DNA of 64,000 nucleotides, from NCBI RefSeq assembly GCF_002735925.1, contig NZ_PEDL01000003.1, positions 62,001-126,000 on the forward strand, in the 5' to 3' direction. Under the pieces are notes generated by a model, which was not told the DNA's origin, did no database searches, and was given only the letters and a program-made list of their open reading frames with translations. The position numbers were made by a program, and so were the translations under genes. Shown here one piece after another: positions 9,440 to 17,366 of this stretch (its first letter is position 1; the number at the start of each line of letters is the position of its first letter). The stretch is from Sporanaerobium hydrogeniformans. GTDB lineage: Bacteria; Bacillota; Clostridia; Lachnospirales; Cellulosilyticaceae.

Positions 9440-9634
9440 TTAAGTTGTCCAGCTCCCTACTGTTTTACAATAAGGACAGATGATATCTTGGTAAGGGCGA
9501 GTATTTAAGTCTAAAAGTGCTGCATTGGAATAAATGGGTCCCTCTTTAGCCAATGAAGAGTCTACTGTATTTGCAATATACTCTGCACCGTACATATCAT
9601 AACCACAATTACTGCATTGTAGATGTTTCATCAT
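9440..9634 (-). CDS. Small zinc-ribbon-like protein
   Basis: 64 residues with two CxxC pairs, CSNC near the start and CPYC near the end, spaced as in small zinc ribbons that bind one metal ion. ATG 9634 was chosen because AAAGGAG lies 8 nt upstream; the upstream GTG at 9643 overlaps that ribosome site. No enzyme domain is visible. The convergent terminator supports a real transcribed unit. It may be a nucleic-acid- or protein-binding accessory; function unknown. Confidence 0.7.
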   Translation of the reverse strand: MMKHLQCSNCGYDMYGAEYIANTVDSSLAKEGPIYSNAALLDLNTRPYQDIICPYCKTVGSWTT

Positions 9635-9681
9635 AAAAAGCACTCCTTTTACTTATACAATCCTATGAGGTTAGTGATAAT

Positions 9682-9710
9682 TTGTGCAAAAGAAAGTGTT
9701 TTTATACAAT
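9682..9710 (+). promoter_or_regulatory. Sigma-A-type promoter
   Basis: TTGTGC (9682-9687), a 17-nt spacer and TACAAT (9705-9710) lie 84 nt ahead of the small exported-protein gene at 9794. Confidence 0.6.
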
Positions 9711-9793
9711 AACTTTATAAATTGGGTATTTTTTACAGTATAGAAAATGACAGATATCATACCCTATTAGAGACACAAAAGAAGGAGGCTTTT

Positions 9794-10198
9794 ATGAAAC
9801 TAATAAAAAAAATAAGTGTTATTGCTTTAGCAGGACTTTTAGCTCTACCAAGTTTAGCAGCATCTACAACGCCTGCTCCTTCATCTGCACCTACAACGCA
9901 GGAATCTATTCAGTCAAAACCTTTTGTTTTAGACAACTTCAAAGTGATTGCCACCACATTAAACCGTTTAGGGGTTTCTAAAGAAGACCTACTAACATAT
10001 ATCCAAGAAGGTAAAAAGCTTGAAGATGTATTAGCGCTACGTAAAATTTCTGCAAAAAAATTTAAAAAAGTAGTTCTTAATGAGTATTTCAAAGTAGTGG
10101 ATGAAGGTGTAGCTATGAAACAACTAAGTGCAGAACAAGCTGCACAGTTAAAAGCAGCCATTCAGGAAACGGTTAAAGGTTGGCTCCCTAAAAAGTAA
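9794..10198 (+). CDS. Small secreted helical protein, uncharacterised
   Basis: 134 residues. A clear signal peptide (KK near the start, hydrophobic core, ALPSLAAS cleavage region) is followed by a Thr/Ser/Pro/Ala-rich linker (about 24-40) and a basic, mainly helical domain with many lysines and no cysteines after cleavage. ATG 9794 has AAGGAGG 6 nt upstream; an earlier ATG at 9722 lacks a ribosome site and would bury the signal. It is flanked by its own promoter and terminator, so it is a separate unit. I do not recognise the mature domain. It could act in the envelope or outside the cell. Confidence 0.75.
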   Translation: MKLIKKISVIALAGLLALPSLAASTTPAPSSAPTTQESIQSKPFVLDNFKVIATTLNRLGVSKEDLLTYIQEGKKLEDVLALRKISAKKFKKVVLNEYFKVVDEGVAMKQLSAEQAAQLKAAIQETVKGWLPKK

Positions 10199-10221
10199 AG
10201 CACTCCGGTGTTTTACTTTTT
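10191..10221 (+). terminator. Terminator overlapping the stop codon region
   Basis: AAAAGTAAAGCAC pairs with GTGTTTTACTTTT (one G-U pair) around a TCCG tetraloop, and the T-rich strand closes it. The left arm includes the last codons of the secreted protein gene. Confidence 0.75.
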
Positions 10222-10296
10222 ATAGTGTCAAATATAAGTGAAAAAGATTTTAAAAAGGACAATTTTAAAATTAAGACTGTTCAACATAGAATAATA

Positions 10297-10305
10297 TGGT
10301 ATAAT
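10297..10305 (+). promoter_or_regulatory. Extended -10 promoter of glmS
   Basis: TGGTATAAT gives a TGn extended -10 element about 20 nt ahead of the ribozyme; no good -35 hexamer was seen. Transcription would start near 10312 and include the whole ribozyme. Confidence 0.5.
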
Positions 10306-10324
10306 AGGCAAATGGGAAATAAAA

Positions 10325-10475
10325 AATATCAAGCGCCAGAACTTGGAGGCTTCCAAGTTGACGAGGACTAGAGTGATCGAAAATTCGGCGGATGCTCTAG
10401 AGGTCTCACAGCCTAAATAAACTCACAAACCTAAAGGGTAACTTTTAGAACAAAGGGTTTATCGTGAATTTCCCT
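10325..10475 (+). ncRNA. glmS ribozyme/riboswitch (GlcN6P-responsive)
   Basis: The leader contains the conserved blocks of the glmS catalytic riboswitch in order: AGCGCCAGAACT, GACGAGG, then ATCGAAAATTCGGCGGATG, and a 3' pseudoknot region ending near TTTATCGTGAA. Self-cleavage in this family occurs just 5' of the G in AGCGCC, here before about position 10333. When glucosamine-6-phosphate binds, the mRNA is cut and degraded, reducing GlmS. It lies directly upstream of glmS, exactly as expected. The 3' limit is approximate. Confidence 0.95.
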
Positions 10476-10510
10476 GATTAAAAATTAAAAAATCAGGAGG
10501 TTTATTTGTT

Positions 10511-12340
10511 ATGTGCGGAATTGTAGGTTATATCGGAAAAAAACAAGCAGTAGAAATGATTATGGATGGTTTAGCAAAGCTGGAGTACAGAGGATATGAC
10601 TCAGCAGGAGTGGCTATTGTCAATGGAGAAAGTGTCGTAAACTTTGCTAAAAAACAAGGAAGGCTCAGTAAGCTTGAAGAAGTTTTAGAAGAAAGTCCCA
10701 TTCAAGGATGTACTGGTGTTGGGCATACCCGTTGGGCAACTCACGGTGCACCATCTGATGCAAACTCTCACCCTCATTTAAATACTACAAAAACGCTTGC
10801 AGTAGTTCACAATGGTATTATTGAGAATTATATGGAAATCAAAGAAATGCTCTTAGAAGAAGGTTATACCTTTCAATCAGAAACAGATACAGAAGTAGCT
10901 GTACATTTAATTGATAAATTTTATGAAGGCGATCTTTTAGAAGCTGTTTATAAAGCAGTTGCTTGCTTTAGGGGGGCTTATGCCTTAGGTGTTGTTTCCG
11001 CAGAACATCCAGATGAATTAGTGGCTGTGCGAAAAGAAAGCCCACTTATTGTTGGTTTAGGAGAAGGTGAATATTTCATTGCTTCAGACGTACCAGCTAT
11101 TTTAAAGTATACACGAGATGTGTATTATTTAGAAAATGATGAGGTTGTTTATGTAAAAGGTGACAAAATTACTATTTTAGATGCAACAGGTCAACCTGTA
11201 AACAAACAAGTGGTACGTGTGGAATGGGATATTGAAGCTGCATCAAAAGGTGGTTTTGAACACTTTATGATGAAAGAAATTTATGACCAGCCACAAGCTA
11301 TTCGTGACACACTACTTCGTCGTTTAGATAACAATCGTATGATTCACTTAGATGATATTAAGCTTACAAAAGAAGATTTGGAAGCTATTACTAAAATGTA
11401 TGTGGTAGCATGTGGTACAGCTTCTCATGCAGGTCTTGTAGGTAAATATGCCATTGAAAAGTTAGCAAAAATCCCAGTAGAAGTAGATATTGCTTCAGAA
11501 TTTAGATACAGTGATCCATTCATCGATGAACACACCTTGCTTATTGTAGTTTCTCAATCAGGAGAAACCGCAGATACGCTAGCAGCTATGAAGCTTGCTA
11601 AGTCTAAAGGGGCAAGAGTACTTGCTATTACAAATGTAGTAGGTTCTTCAGTAGCTAGAGAAGCGCATGATGTCTTTTATACATGGGCTGGACCTGAGAT
11701 TGCTGTTGCATCTACTAAAGCGTATACAGCTCAGATGATTGCATTTTATATGATCGCTTTAGATTTTGCTTATAAAAAAGGAACAGTGACTCTTGAAAGA
11801 TATCACGAACTCATTGATCGCATTGAAGCTTTAGCGCCATTAGTAGAAAAAATTCTAGAAAATAAAGAAGCTATCAAAACTATTGCTGAAGATATTAAAG
11901 ATACATCAAGTGCTTTCTATCTTGGCAGAGGCATAGACTATACAACAGCACGTGAAGCAGCACTTAAACTTAAAGAGATTTCTTATCTTTATACAGAAGC
12001 CTTTGCAGCAGGTGAGCTAAAACACGGTCCCATTGCTCTTATTGACCAAGGTACTCCTGTTCTTTGTGTAGTAACTCAAAAGGCACTAGAAGAAAAAATG
12101 ATTTCAAATATTAAAGAAGTAAAAGCTAGAGGTGCTTTTGTTATTGCTGTAACAAAAGAAGGCCATAGTGAAGTAGGCAAGGTAGCAGATGATATCATCT
12201 ACATCCCAGAAACTGAAGACTTGCTTATGCCTGTACTTTCAGTTATTCCAACTCAGCTGATTGCGTATTATGTATCAATCGCACGTGGTAATGATGTGGA
12301 TAAACCAAGAAATTTAGCTAAATCTGTAACAGTAGAATAA
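10511..12340 (+). CDS. glmS: Glutamine--fructose-6-phosphate aminotransferase
   Basis: 609 residues, the standard length. The N-terminal class II glutaminase domain starts MCGIVGYIG, with Cys2 as the nucleophile after Met removal. Two SIS sugar-isomerase domains follow (SQSGETADT near 350; SIS-2 with ELKHGPIALI near 500), and the C-terminus ends KPRNLAKSVTVE, the conserved GlmS tail. It makes glucosamine-6-phosphate from fructose-6-phosphate and glutamine, the first step to UDP-GlcNAc for peptidoglycan. Controlled by the upstream ribozyme. Its 3' end is the classic recognition site of Tn7-type transposons, and a relic of one begins 25 nt past the stop. Confidence 0.98.
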   Translation: MCGIVGYIGKKQAVEMIMDGLAKLEYRGYDSAGVAIVNGESVVNFAKKQGRLSKLEEVLEESPIQGCTGVGHTRWATHGAPSDANSHPHLNTTKTLAVVHNGIIENYMEIKEMLLEEGYTFQSETDTEVAVHLIDKFYEGDLLEAVYKAVACFRGAYALGVVSAEHPDELVAVRKESPLIVGLGEGEYFIASDVPAILKYTRDVYYLENDEVVYVKGDKITILDATGQPVNKQVVRVEWDIEAASKGGFEHFMMKEIYDQPQAIRDTLLRRLDNNRMIHLDDIKLTKEDLEAITKMYVVACGTASHAGLVGKYAIEKLAKIPVEVDIASEFRYSDPFIDEHTLLIVVSQSGETADTLAAMKLAKSKGARVLAITNVVGSSVAREAHDVFYTWAGPEIAVASTKAYTAQMIAFYMIALDFAYKKGTVTLERYHELIDRIEALAPLVEKILENKEAIKTIAEDIKDTSSAFYLGRGIDYTTAREAALKLKEISYLYTEAFAAGELKHGPIALIDQGTPVLCVVTQKALEEKMISNIKEVKARGAFVIAVTKEGHSEVGKVADDIIYIPETEDLLMPVLSVIPTQLIAYYVSIARGNDVDKPRNLAKSVTVE

Positions 12341-12364
12341 GTTAAAATAAAAACCTGCAAAATT

Positions 12365-12430
12365 TGTGGGATTTAAACAAAGCCTATATATTTTAAACAA
12401 AGATTGTATATTTTAAATAAAGTTTGTATA
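12365..12430 (+). repeat. Tn7-like transposon end: TGTGGG terminus plus three tandem 20-bp repeats
   Basis: TGTGGG at 12365-12370 is the same hexamer that begins both Tn7 ends. It starts at the 25th nucleotide after the glmS stop, the insertion point of Tn7. Three uninterrupted 20-bp repeats follow at 12371-12390, 12391-12410 and 12411-12430, with consensus WTTTAAAYAAAGNYTRTATA. Tandem or overlapping repeats of about 20-22 bp are the TnsB-binding sites of the Tn7 right end, the end that faces glmS. Repeats and position are seen directly; the Tn7 assignment is inference supported by the adjacent tnsA fragment. Confidence 0.75.
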
Positions 12431-12474
12431 AAAATCATCTTGAGAGCTATAATAGCTTAAAAGATGATTTTTTT
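12430..12474 (+). terminator. Strong hairpin inside the transposon end
   Basis: AAAAATCATCTT pairs with AAGATGATTTTT and an inner AGCTAT-A-ATAGCT hairpin stacks on it; seven T follow. It abuts the third 20-bp repeat and precedes the tnsA fragment. It would stop read-through from glmS. Confidence 0.75.
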
Positions 12475-12477
12475 ATT

Positions 12478-12816
12478 GCTAAAAGAAATACAACACTTAA
12501 TATAGAACGGAATTATTTTTATTTTTTGGAGTTCTCAGAGAATGTTATTGATATTCGAGAACAGTATCCGCTTTTTCCACTTCAAGAAACGTTACTTATT
12601 ACAAAAGAATTAGGCATTCAGCATCCTAAGCATCCCAAAACACAAGAGCCAATTGTGATGACGACAGATTTTCTTATTACTATAAAAGACGCTGAAGCAG
12701 AAGTAAGAGACATTGTAAGAACCTTCAAATATAAGAAAGAGCTCCTGAAGAAAAGAGTGCTAGAAAAGTTTGAGATTGAAGTTAATACAGGTAAGTTACA
12801 AGAAGGGCATAGCTAG
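12478..12816 (+). pseudogene. TnsA endonuclease fragment (Tn7-like transposase)
   Basis: The frame encodes the core of TnsA, the endonuclease that cuts the 5' ends of Tn7-like elements. Recognisable parts are ERNYFYFLEFSENVIDIREQ, then an ELGIQHP segment, MTTDFLITI, and KKRVLEKFEIE. The first Glu, the TTDF Asp and a Lys 20 residues later match the positions of the catalytic E, D and K of TnsA. The N-terminal 60 or so residues are replaced by the terminator hairpin, and similarity stops near base 12785, just before an IS66 fragment. There is no convincing start. It is oriented away from glmS, as tnsA is in Tn7. No tnsB, tnsC or tnsD is visible. Confidence 0.75.
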
Positions 12817-13046
12817 ATGTCGATACACCTAAGGGTGTAGCTACCAATGCTGTACTTTATACCTTGGTAGAAACTGCAAGAGCTAATAAACTCAATGTTT
12901 ATGAGTATCTCAGTTATTTGCTAATAATAATGCCAAACACAGATTTTAGGAATCAATCCGAAAAGCTAAATGCCTACCTACCAGGGTCGGAAGAACTGCC
13001 ACAGGAATGTAGGTTGACTCATACAACTAAAAAGCGCCTCCAATAG
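12813..13046 (+). pseudogene. IS66-family transposase C-terminal fragment
   Basis: In frame from 12813 the translation reads DTPKGVATNAVLYTLVETA and continues through NVYEYLSYLL to a leucine/proline-rich tail, matching the conserved C-terminus of IS66 transposases (usually SLIETAKANGLNPYxYL). About 77 residues remain of roughly 500. It begins where the tnsA similarity ends, so the insertion or a later deletion destroyed tnsA. Confidence 0.7.
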
Positions 13047-13195
13047 ATGCTATCTGATTTTAACAAGATAGTGTCTTTTTTTATAGACGTCACCTTTTGA
13101 AGCAATTACAAAAGAGTATTGATAAAACCATTGAAAATAAAGGAATTGAGCTATATATTGATTTTATTGATTTATTGAATAGAAGATTCTAATCC
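13047..13195. other. Unassigned remnant sequence between IS fragments
   Basis: About 150 bases with no intact gene. One plus-strand frame (about 13096-13191) reads LLKQLQKSIDKTIENKGIEL and stops after LNRRF; I cannot assign it. A short hairpin, AGATGCTATCT to AGATAGTGTCT (13045-13077), may be a decayed terminator. Confidence 0.4.
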
Positions 13196-13651
13196 TACCC
13201 CTTAATTCTGGGCTCTTATACCTGTTCTTTCGGTCAGCTTTATTGTAATACAGAAATCGGTACATATCGTCTTTTTTTGCTTGTGGTATTTAGTTTTTAT
13301 AAGTTTTAAATAGTTGTAGCATGCATTCGTACATTTTTAAGCATCCAACGGATGCCAAACTCTTCTTGATGTTATTCTATGAATCGATAAGTCACTAATG
13401 GATTTCCTTTGCAAAGAATGCCGCCGCTTTTTTAGAAAGTTATTTTCTTTTTCAAATTTAGCCTTTTCTTGTCGTTAATTTTCAACTCAGTTAGAAATGG
13501 TAGCATTAGATGCTCCAAATTCAGTGGATAAACTGGCGATGATACAACCATCTTGAATACGAAGTTTTACTACTTTTTTCTTAAATCGTTGTATTGTAAT
13601 CTCTCCTTTATCTGTATAGGTATTATAACCTGTTAGATAGGAGTGTTACAA
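13196..13651 (-). mobile_element. Degraded IS3-family insertion sequence
   Basis: The minus strand carries orfA-like text with internal stops: VVKLRIQDGCIIASLSTEFG, then ASNATISN, KFEKENNFLKK and, one frame over, KKAAAFFAKEI. The beginning of orfB follows (YRFIE, HQEEFGIRWML, CYNYLKLIKTKYHKQKK). These are standard motifs of IS3-group transposases. The element end may be the TGTAACACTCC (minus) at about 13651. Stops and frameshifts show it is dead, and most of orfB is missing. Confidence 0.7.
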
Positions 13652-14020
13652 ATTCACTATACCATTACAAGTCTAAGAAGACTAAATGATAAAGGAGGCA
13701 TAAAGAACTGGGGCGCAATCAAATAGGGTCAGCCATTTACAGGAAAAAAGTTATAGAAATATATTTATATGAATTATATACAATGGATAAGGGATATCCA
13801 TATAAATATTGATATTGTGTTAATGAGTGATTATTGTATTGAGATATTGATAATAGATAAAAAGGTATAATATCAGAAAAGAATAAAAAATTTCACCTCT
13901 TAAATCTTGACACTTATAATTAGGTTTCTTAGGAATTTATTTTACTAATTTAGATTAAATTTTAAGGAAAGGGATTAAAAAAGTTTTAATGTCGAAATTT
14001 GTTTTTAAAATGTTGTTTAT
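13652..14020. other. Non-coding accessory DNA, possible transposase tail
   Basis: About 370 very A/T-rich bases without an intact gene. Near 13690-13730 the plus strand gives DKGGIKNWGAI, reminiscent of the C-terminus of IS256-type transposases, and a shifted frame NQIGSAIY may continue it. This is weak. The remainder shows nothing I can assign until the promoter at 14022. Confidence 0.3.
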
Positions 14021-14021
14021 G

Positions 14022-14050
14022 TTGTGTATTAACGCAATATTATGTATAAT
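14022..14050 (+). promoter_or_regulatory. Sigma-A-type promoter of the XRE-PAS gene
   Basis: TTGTGT (14022-14027), a 17-nt spacer and TATAAT (14045-14050), 22 nt ahead of the start codon. Confidence 0.65.
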
Positions 14051-14072
14051 TAAGAAAAGGAAGTGATTTTAA

Positions 14073-14741
14073 ATGGAACAATTTGGTGATTATTTAAGAA
14101 ATGTTAGAAAAAGCAAAATGACACAGAGAGAACTTGCACGACAGGTAAGGGTAGGATATCCATATATAAGTAAACTTGAGAATAATATTGAATCTACTCC
14201 GAGTGACGAACTTTTGATAAAGATAGCAGGAGTTCTAAATATTAGTATTGATGAATTGTTTATTAAAGCCACTAGACTCCCACCAGACTTTAAAAACTTT
14301 ATTATTAATGAACCAGAGATTTTTAAATTTATTAGATTTTTACAAGACAATGATCATTTATTAGGTGAATTCAAGAACTTAATTAAAGATAAAGAACATA
14401 ACTATCGAGTATTTTTCAATCAAAGTAATGAAGTAATGTTAATTATTGATCCTAATACTGGAGGTATTATTGATGCTAATGATTGTGCTATAGAGTTTTA
14501 CCAATATACTTTAGATAAGTTAAAGCAGATGAATATAACAGATATAAATATATTACCTAAAGAAGAAATATTTGAAGAGATGAGAAAAGTAAAATTAGAA
14601 TCAAGAAAAAATTTTCATTTTAAACATAAGATTGGTAGTGGTGACATTAAGGAAATAGAAGTATACTCTAGACCTATTATTATAGGTGGAAAGGTTTATC
14701 TGAATTCAAGGGTGCAGCAAGTACATTTAAGTAGTGTATAG
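14073..14741 (+). CDS. XRE-type HTH regulator with PAS domain
   Basis: 222 residues. Residues 5-62 form a lambda-repressor-like helix-turn-helix (MTQRELARQVRVGYPYISKLE, then the SIDEL end of the fold). After a helical linker (65-105), residues about 108-215 form a PAS sensor domain, with VMLIIDPNTGGIIDANDCAI matching the PAS core. It should bind DNA and sense a small molecule or redox state through PAS. ATG 14073 has AAGGAAG upstream and a good promoter. It lies inside the glmS-proximal island, 124 nt ahead of a chemoreceptor gene, and its codons are more A/T-rich than those of neighbouring housekeeping genes, consistent with transfer. Confidence 0.85.
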   Translation: MEQFGDYLRNVRKSKMTQRELARQVRVGYPYISKLENNIESTPSDELLIKIAGVLNISIDELFIKATRLPPDFKNFIINEPEIFKFIRFLQDNDHLLGEFKNLIKDKEHNYRVFFNQSNEVMLIIDPNTGGIIDANDCAIEFYQYTLDKLKQMNITDINILPKEEIFEEMRKVKLESRKNFHFKHKIGSGDIKEIEVYSRPIIIGGKVYLNSRVQQVHLSSV

Positions 14742-14865
14742 ATAATTTATAATAAGAATATATGTTAAGAATAATTTTGTGCAAAAAAATTTGAGGTTAA
14801 AGGATAAAATTTAATTTATATTAAATTAGAATTTAAACAAATGATATAATAAAAGGAGAACAGAA

Positions 14866-16854
14866 ATGAAGAGCATTAAAATAAAATTAGTAATTTGCTT
14901 TTCTATATTAATTTTAGTATCTACTTTTTCTACAGGCCTTGTTTGTATATACAGAGCAGGGCAATCTCTTACAAAAGAAGCAGAAAAATCATTAGAATCA
15001 CTGTCACTAGAAGCTGCGAAATTTACAAGTAGCCAAATTGAAATTCAAAAGAAAACTTTAGAAATGATAGCATTGAGAGATGATATTAGAAGCATGGATT
15101 GGAAGATACAACAGCCTATATTACAAAGACAAGTAAAGCGGACAAACTTCCTTGATATAGCAGTGGTTCAAATTGATGGAACTACCTACTATTCAGATGG
15201 AACTACAACTCAATTAGGTGATGATGAATATGTAAAAAAAGCCTTAAATGGTGAGATAAATATATCTGACTTGTTGGTCAATAAAGTAAACAATGAACTT
15301 GTTTTAATGTATGCTACTCCAATTGAAAGAAATGGAAAAGTAGTAGGGGCATTATTAGGTTGTAGAGACGGAAGTACATTGAGTGAAATTTCAGATAATG
15401 TAGCATATGGTGATAAGGGATATGGATACATAATAAATAATAATGGGACAGTGGTTGGTCACCCGGACAGAGAAAAAGTAATTAAGCATTTTACACCAAT
15501 TGAAGAAGCAAAAACTGATAATAATTTGACTTCAGTGGCTACACTATTTGAAAGAATATTAAGAGATAAAAAGGGTGTTGGTACATATTACATTAATGGA
15601 AACAATTTGTATGCTGGATATGCTCCTATCCAAAATAGTAATTGGATATTTGTTATAACTGCTAATAAAGATGAAGTTTTATCTTCAATTCCAATACTAC
15701 AAAAAGAAATTTTTATAGTTATTATTCCTATTTTAATAGTGAGTGTTATTATTACCTACTTAATTGGCAATTCTATTACAAAACCAATTATAAACACAAT
15801 ATATCATTCGAAAAAATTAGCAAGTTTGGATTTAACAGAAAACATTTCAGAAGTATTTTTAAAAAGAAAAGATGAAGTAGGGGTGCTAGCAAAAGCGTTA
15901 CAAAGTATAACTGTGAGTATTAGAGAGACTATTATGGAGATTAGTAATTCTTCAGAGAAAGTTACTGCTGCATCAGAAGAACTAACGGCTATCTCTCAAC
16001 AATCAGCTAATGCAACAGAAGAGATATCAAAAACAGTAGAAGAAATAGCAACAAGTGCAACAAAACAAGCACGAAATACAGAAGAGGGTTCCATTAATGT
16101 AGATGTATTAGGACAAATAATTGAAAAAGATCAAGTACAGATGAGAGAATTGAACGATAGTTATCAAAAGGTTACTATATTTGTTAACAAGGGATTGGAA
16201 GAAATTGATAATTTAATAAAAATAACTGAAGAAAGTAATGTGGCTACAAAAGAAATTTATGAAGTTGTTTTAAAAACAAACGACAGTTCAAATGAAATAG
16301 GACAAGCAAGTAGTGTAATTGCTTCTATTGCAGAGCAAACTAATTTATTGGCCTTAAATGCCGCTATAGAAGCAGCAAGAGCAGGTGAAGCGGGAAGAGG
16401 CTTTTCAGTAGTTGCTGAAGAGATAAAAAAATTAGCCGAGCAATCAGGAACATCTACAAAGGTAATTGATAAATTGGTAAATGAATTACAAAGTAATTCT
16501 AAAAACGCTGTAAAAACTATGGCAAGAGTATCTTCTATATCAAAAGAACAGGCAAGTAGTGTAGTTAGCAGTCAAAATAAATATGAATTAATAGCCCAAG
16601 CGATGGAAGAGGCAGAACAAGCCATTAGAGAATTAAATGTTTCAGGTGATGAAATGAGAATAAAGAAGAATGAAATACTCCTTATCTTACAAAATCTTTC
16701 TTGTATTGCAGAGGAAAACTCTGCGGCCACCCAACAAGCATCAGCGTCCATGGAAGAACAGACTGCCTCTGTTGAGGAAATAGCAAGTTCAAGTGATGGA
16801 TTATCAAATTTAGCACAGAATTTACAGGCAATTATTATGCGGTTTAAACTTTAA
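14866..16854 (+). CDS. Methyl-accepting chemotaxis protein (Cache sensor)
   Basis: 662 residues. TM1 at about 9-30; extracytoplasmic double-Cache-type domain to about 275 ([19 protein letters not shown], then [16 protein letters not shown]); TM2 at about 281-300; HAMP at about 302-355; cytoplasmic coiled-coil signalling domain to the end. The hairpin tip reads [20 protein letters not shown], the CheA/CheW contact region. It should detect an external ligand and steer motility. ATG 14866 has AAAGGAG upstream. No che or flagellar genes are in the window, so it must join a core signalling array encoded elsewhere. It is one of only two intact genes of the island. Confidence 0.93.
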   Translation: MKSIKIKLVICFSILILVSTFSTGLVCIYRAGQSLTKEAEKSLESLSLEAAKFTSSQIEIQKKTLEMIALRDDIRSMDWKIQQPILQRQVKRTNFLDIAVVQIDGTTYYSDGTTTQLGDDEYVKKALNGEINISDLLVNKVNNELVLMYATPIERNGKVVGALLGCRDGSTLSEISDNVAYGDKGYGYIINNNGTVVGHPDREKVIKHFTPIEEAKTDNNLTSVATLFERILRDKKGVGTYYINGNNLYAGYAPIQNSNWIFVITANKDEVLSSIPILQKEIFIVIIPILIVSVIITYLIGNSITKPIINTIYHSKKLASLDLTENISEVFLKRKDEVGVLAKALQSITVSIRETIMEISNSSEKVTAASEELTAISQQSANATEEISKTVEEIATSATKQARNTEEGSINVDVLGQIIEKDQVQMRELNDSYQKVTIFVNKGLEEIDNLIKITEESNVATKEIYEVVLKTNDSSNEIGQASSVIASIAEQTNLLALNAAIEAARAGEAGRGFSVVAEEIKKLAEQSGTSTKVIDKLVNELQSNSKNAVKTMARVSSISKEQASSVVSSQNKYELIAQAMEEAEQAIRELNVSGDEMRIKKNEILLILQNLSCIAEENSAATQQASASMEEQTASVEEIASSSDGLSNLAQNLQAIIMRFKL

Positions 16855-17028
16855 TATATTATAGAAACTTCATGCTGTAAAATAAGTAGTAGAATTAAAC
16901 AAACCTACAGCAAAATTTGTAAGAGAACTAGTGTTGTTTATAAAAAATTATGCAAGTGGATACAAAAGTACAAATAAAATCAAATAGCACCTTTTATAGG
17001 TAGTGGTAATCTTAGAAGTGATGAATAA
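16855..17028. other. Intergenic island edge with direct repeat of the glmS junction
   Basis: Contains AAACCTACA followed by GCAAAATTTGT (16901-16920). GCAAAATTTGT also occurs at 12357-12367 across the Tn7-like junction, where it follows AAACCT directly. No gene is visible; see findings. Confidence 0.5.
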
Positions 17029-17124
17029 ACTGTACGTGACATGGAGGGAAGATTCCGTGACCTTGAAGAAGAAAATGCTATTTTAAAAAAGGCTATGGGT
17101 ATTTTTGTGAAAGACCTAAAGTAG
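17029..17124 (+). pseudogene. IS3-family orfA C-terminal fragment
   Basis: The short frame encodes EGRFRDLEEENAILKKAMGIF and ends KDLK before TAG. The LExEN-LKKA-F pattern is the typical C-terminal leucine-zipper end of IS3-family OrfA. Nothing upstream or downstream continues the element. The sequence to 17350 is non-coding, with no feature I can assign. Confidence 0.6.
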
Positions 17125-17366
17125 TTTATTACTTCATTTCACCAAAATGACTTAATCAGAAATTCAAGTAGAAAATTTCTTTTTGTAGTGTCTAACTTCT
17201 TGACATAGTACCAGTGCAGTATTACCTTGAAGTAAAGATTATTATGTAATTAAGAATTTAAGGTTATAATAAGCGTATACAATAAGCGTTCTTCTGTTGG
17301 AAGCTTTGAATAAAATAGTAGTCATTTATTAAAAATAGAAGAAAAAAGATGAAAGAAGGAAACGGG

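Noticed and set aside
12360-12364. Simple 5-bp Tn7-type target duplication AAATT
   Set aside because: A 5-bp copy next to a matching terminus was not found at the far side. The 8-bp GCAAAATT arrangement fits the termini better but has the wrong length for Tn7, so neither is claimed as proven.
12424-12477. N-terminal 18 codons of the tnsA-like frame as coding sequence
   Set aside because: They overlap the last 20-bp repeat and a strong terminator hairpin; real similarity to TnsA starts near 12493.
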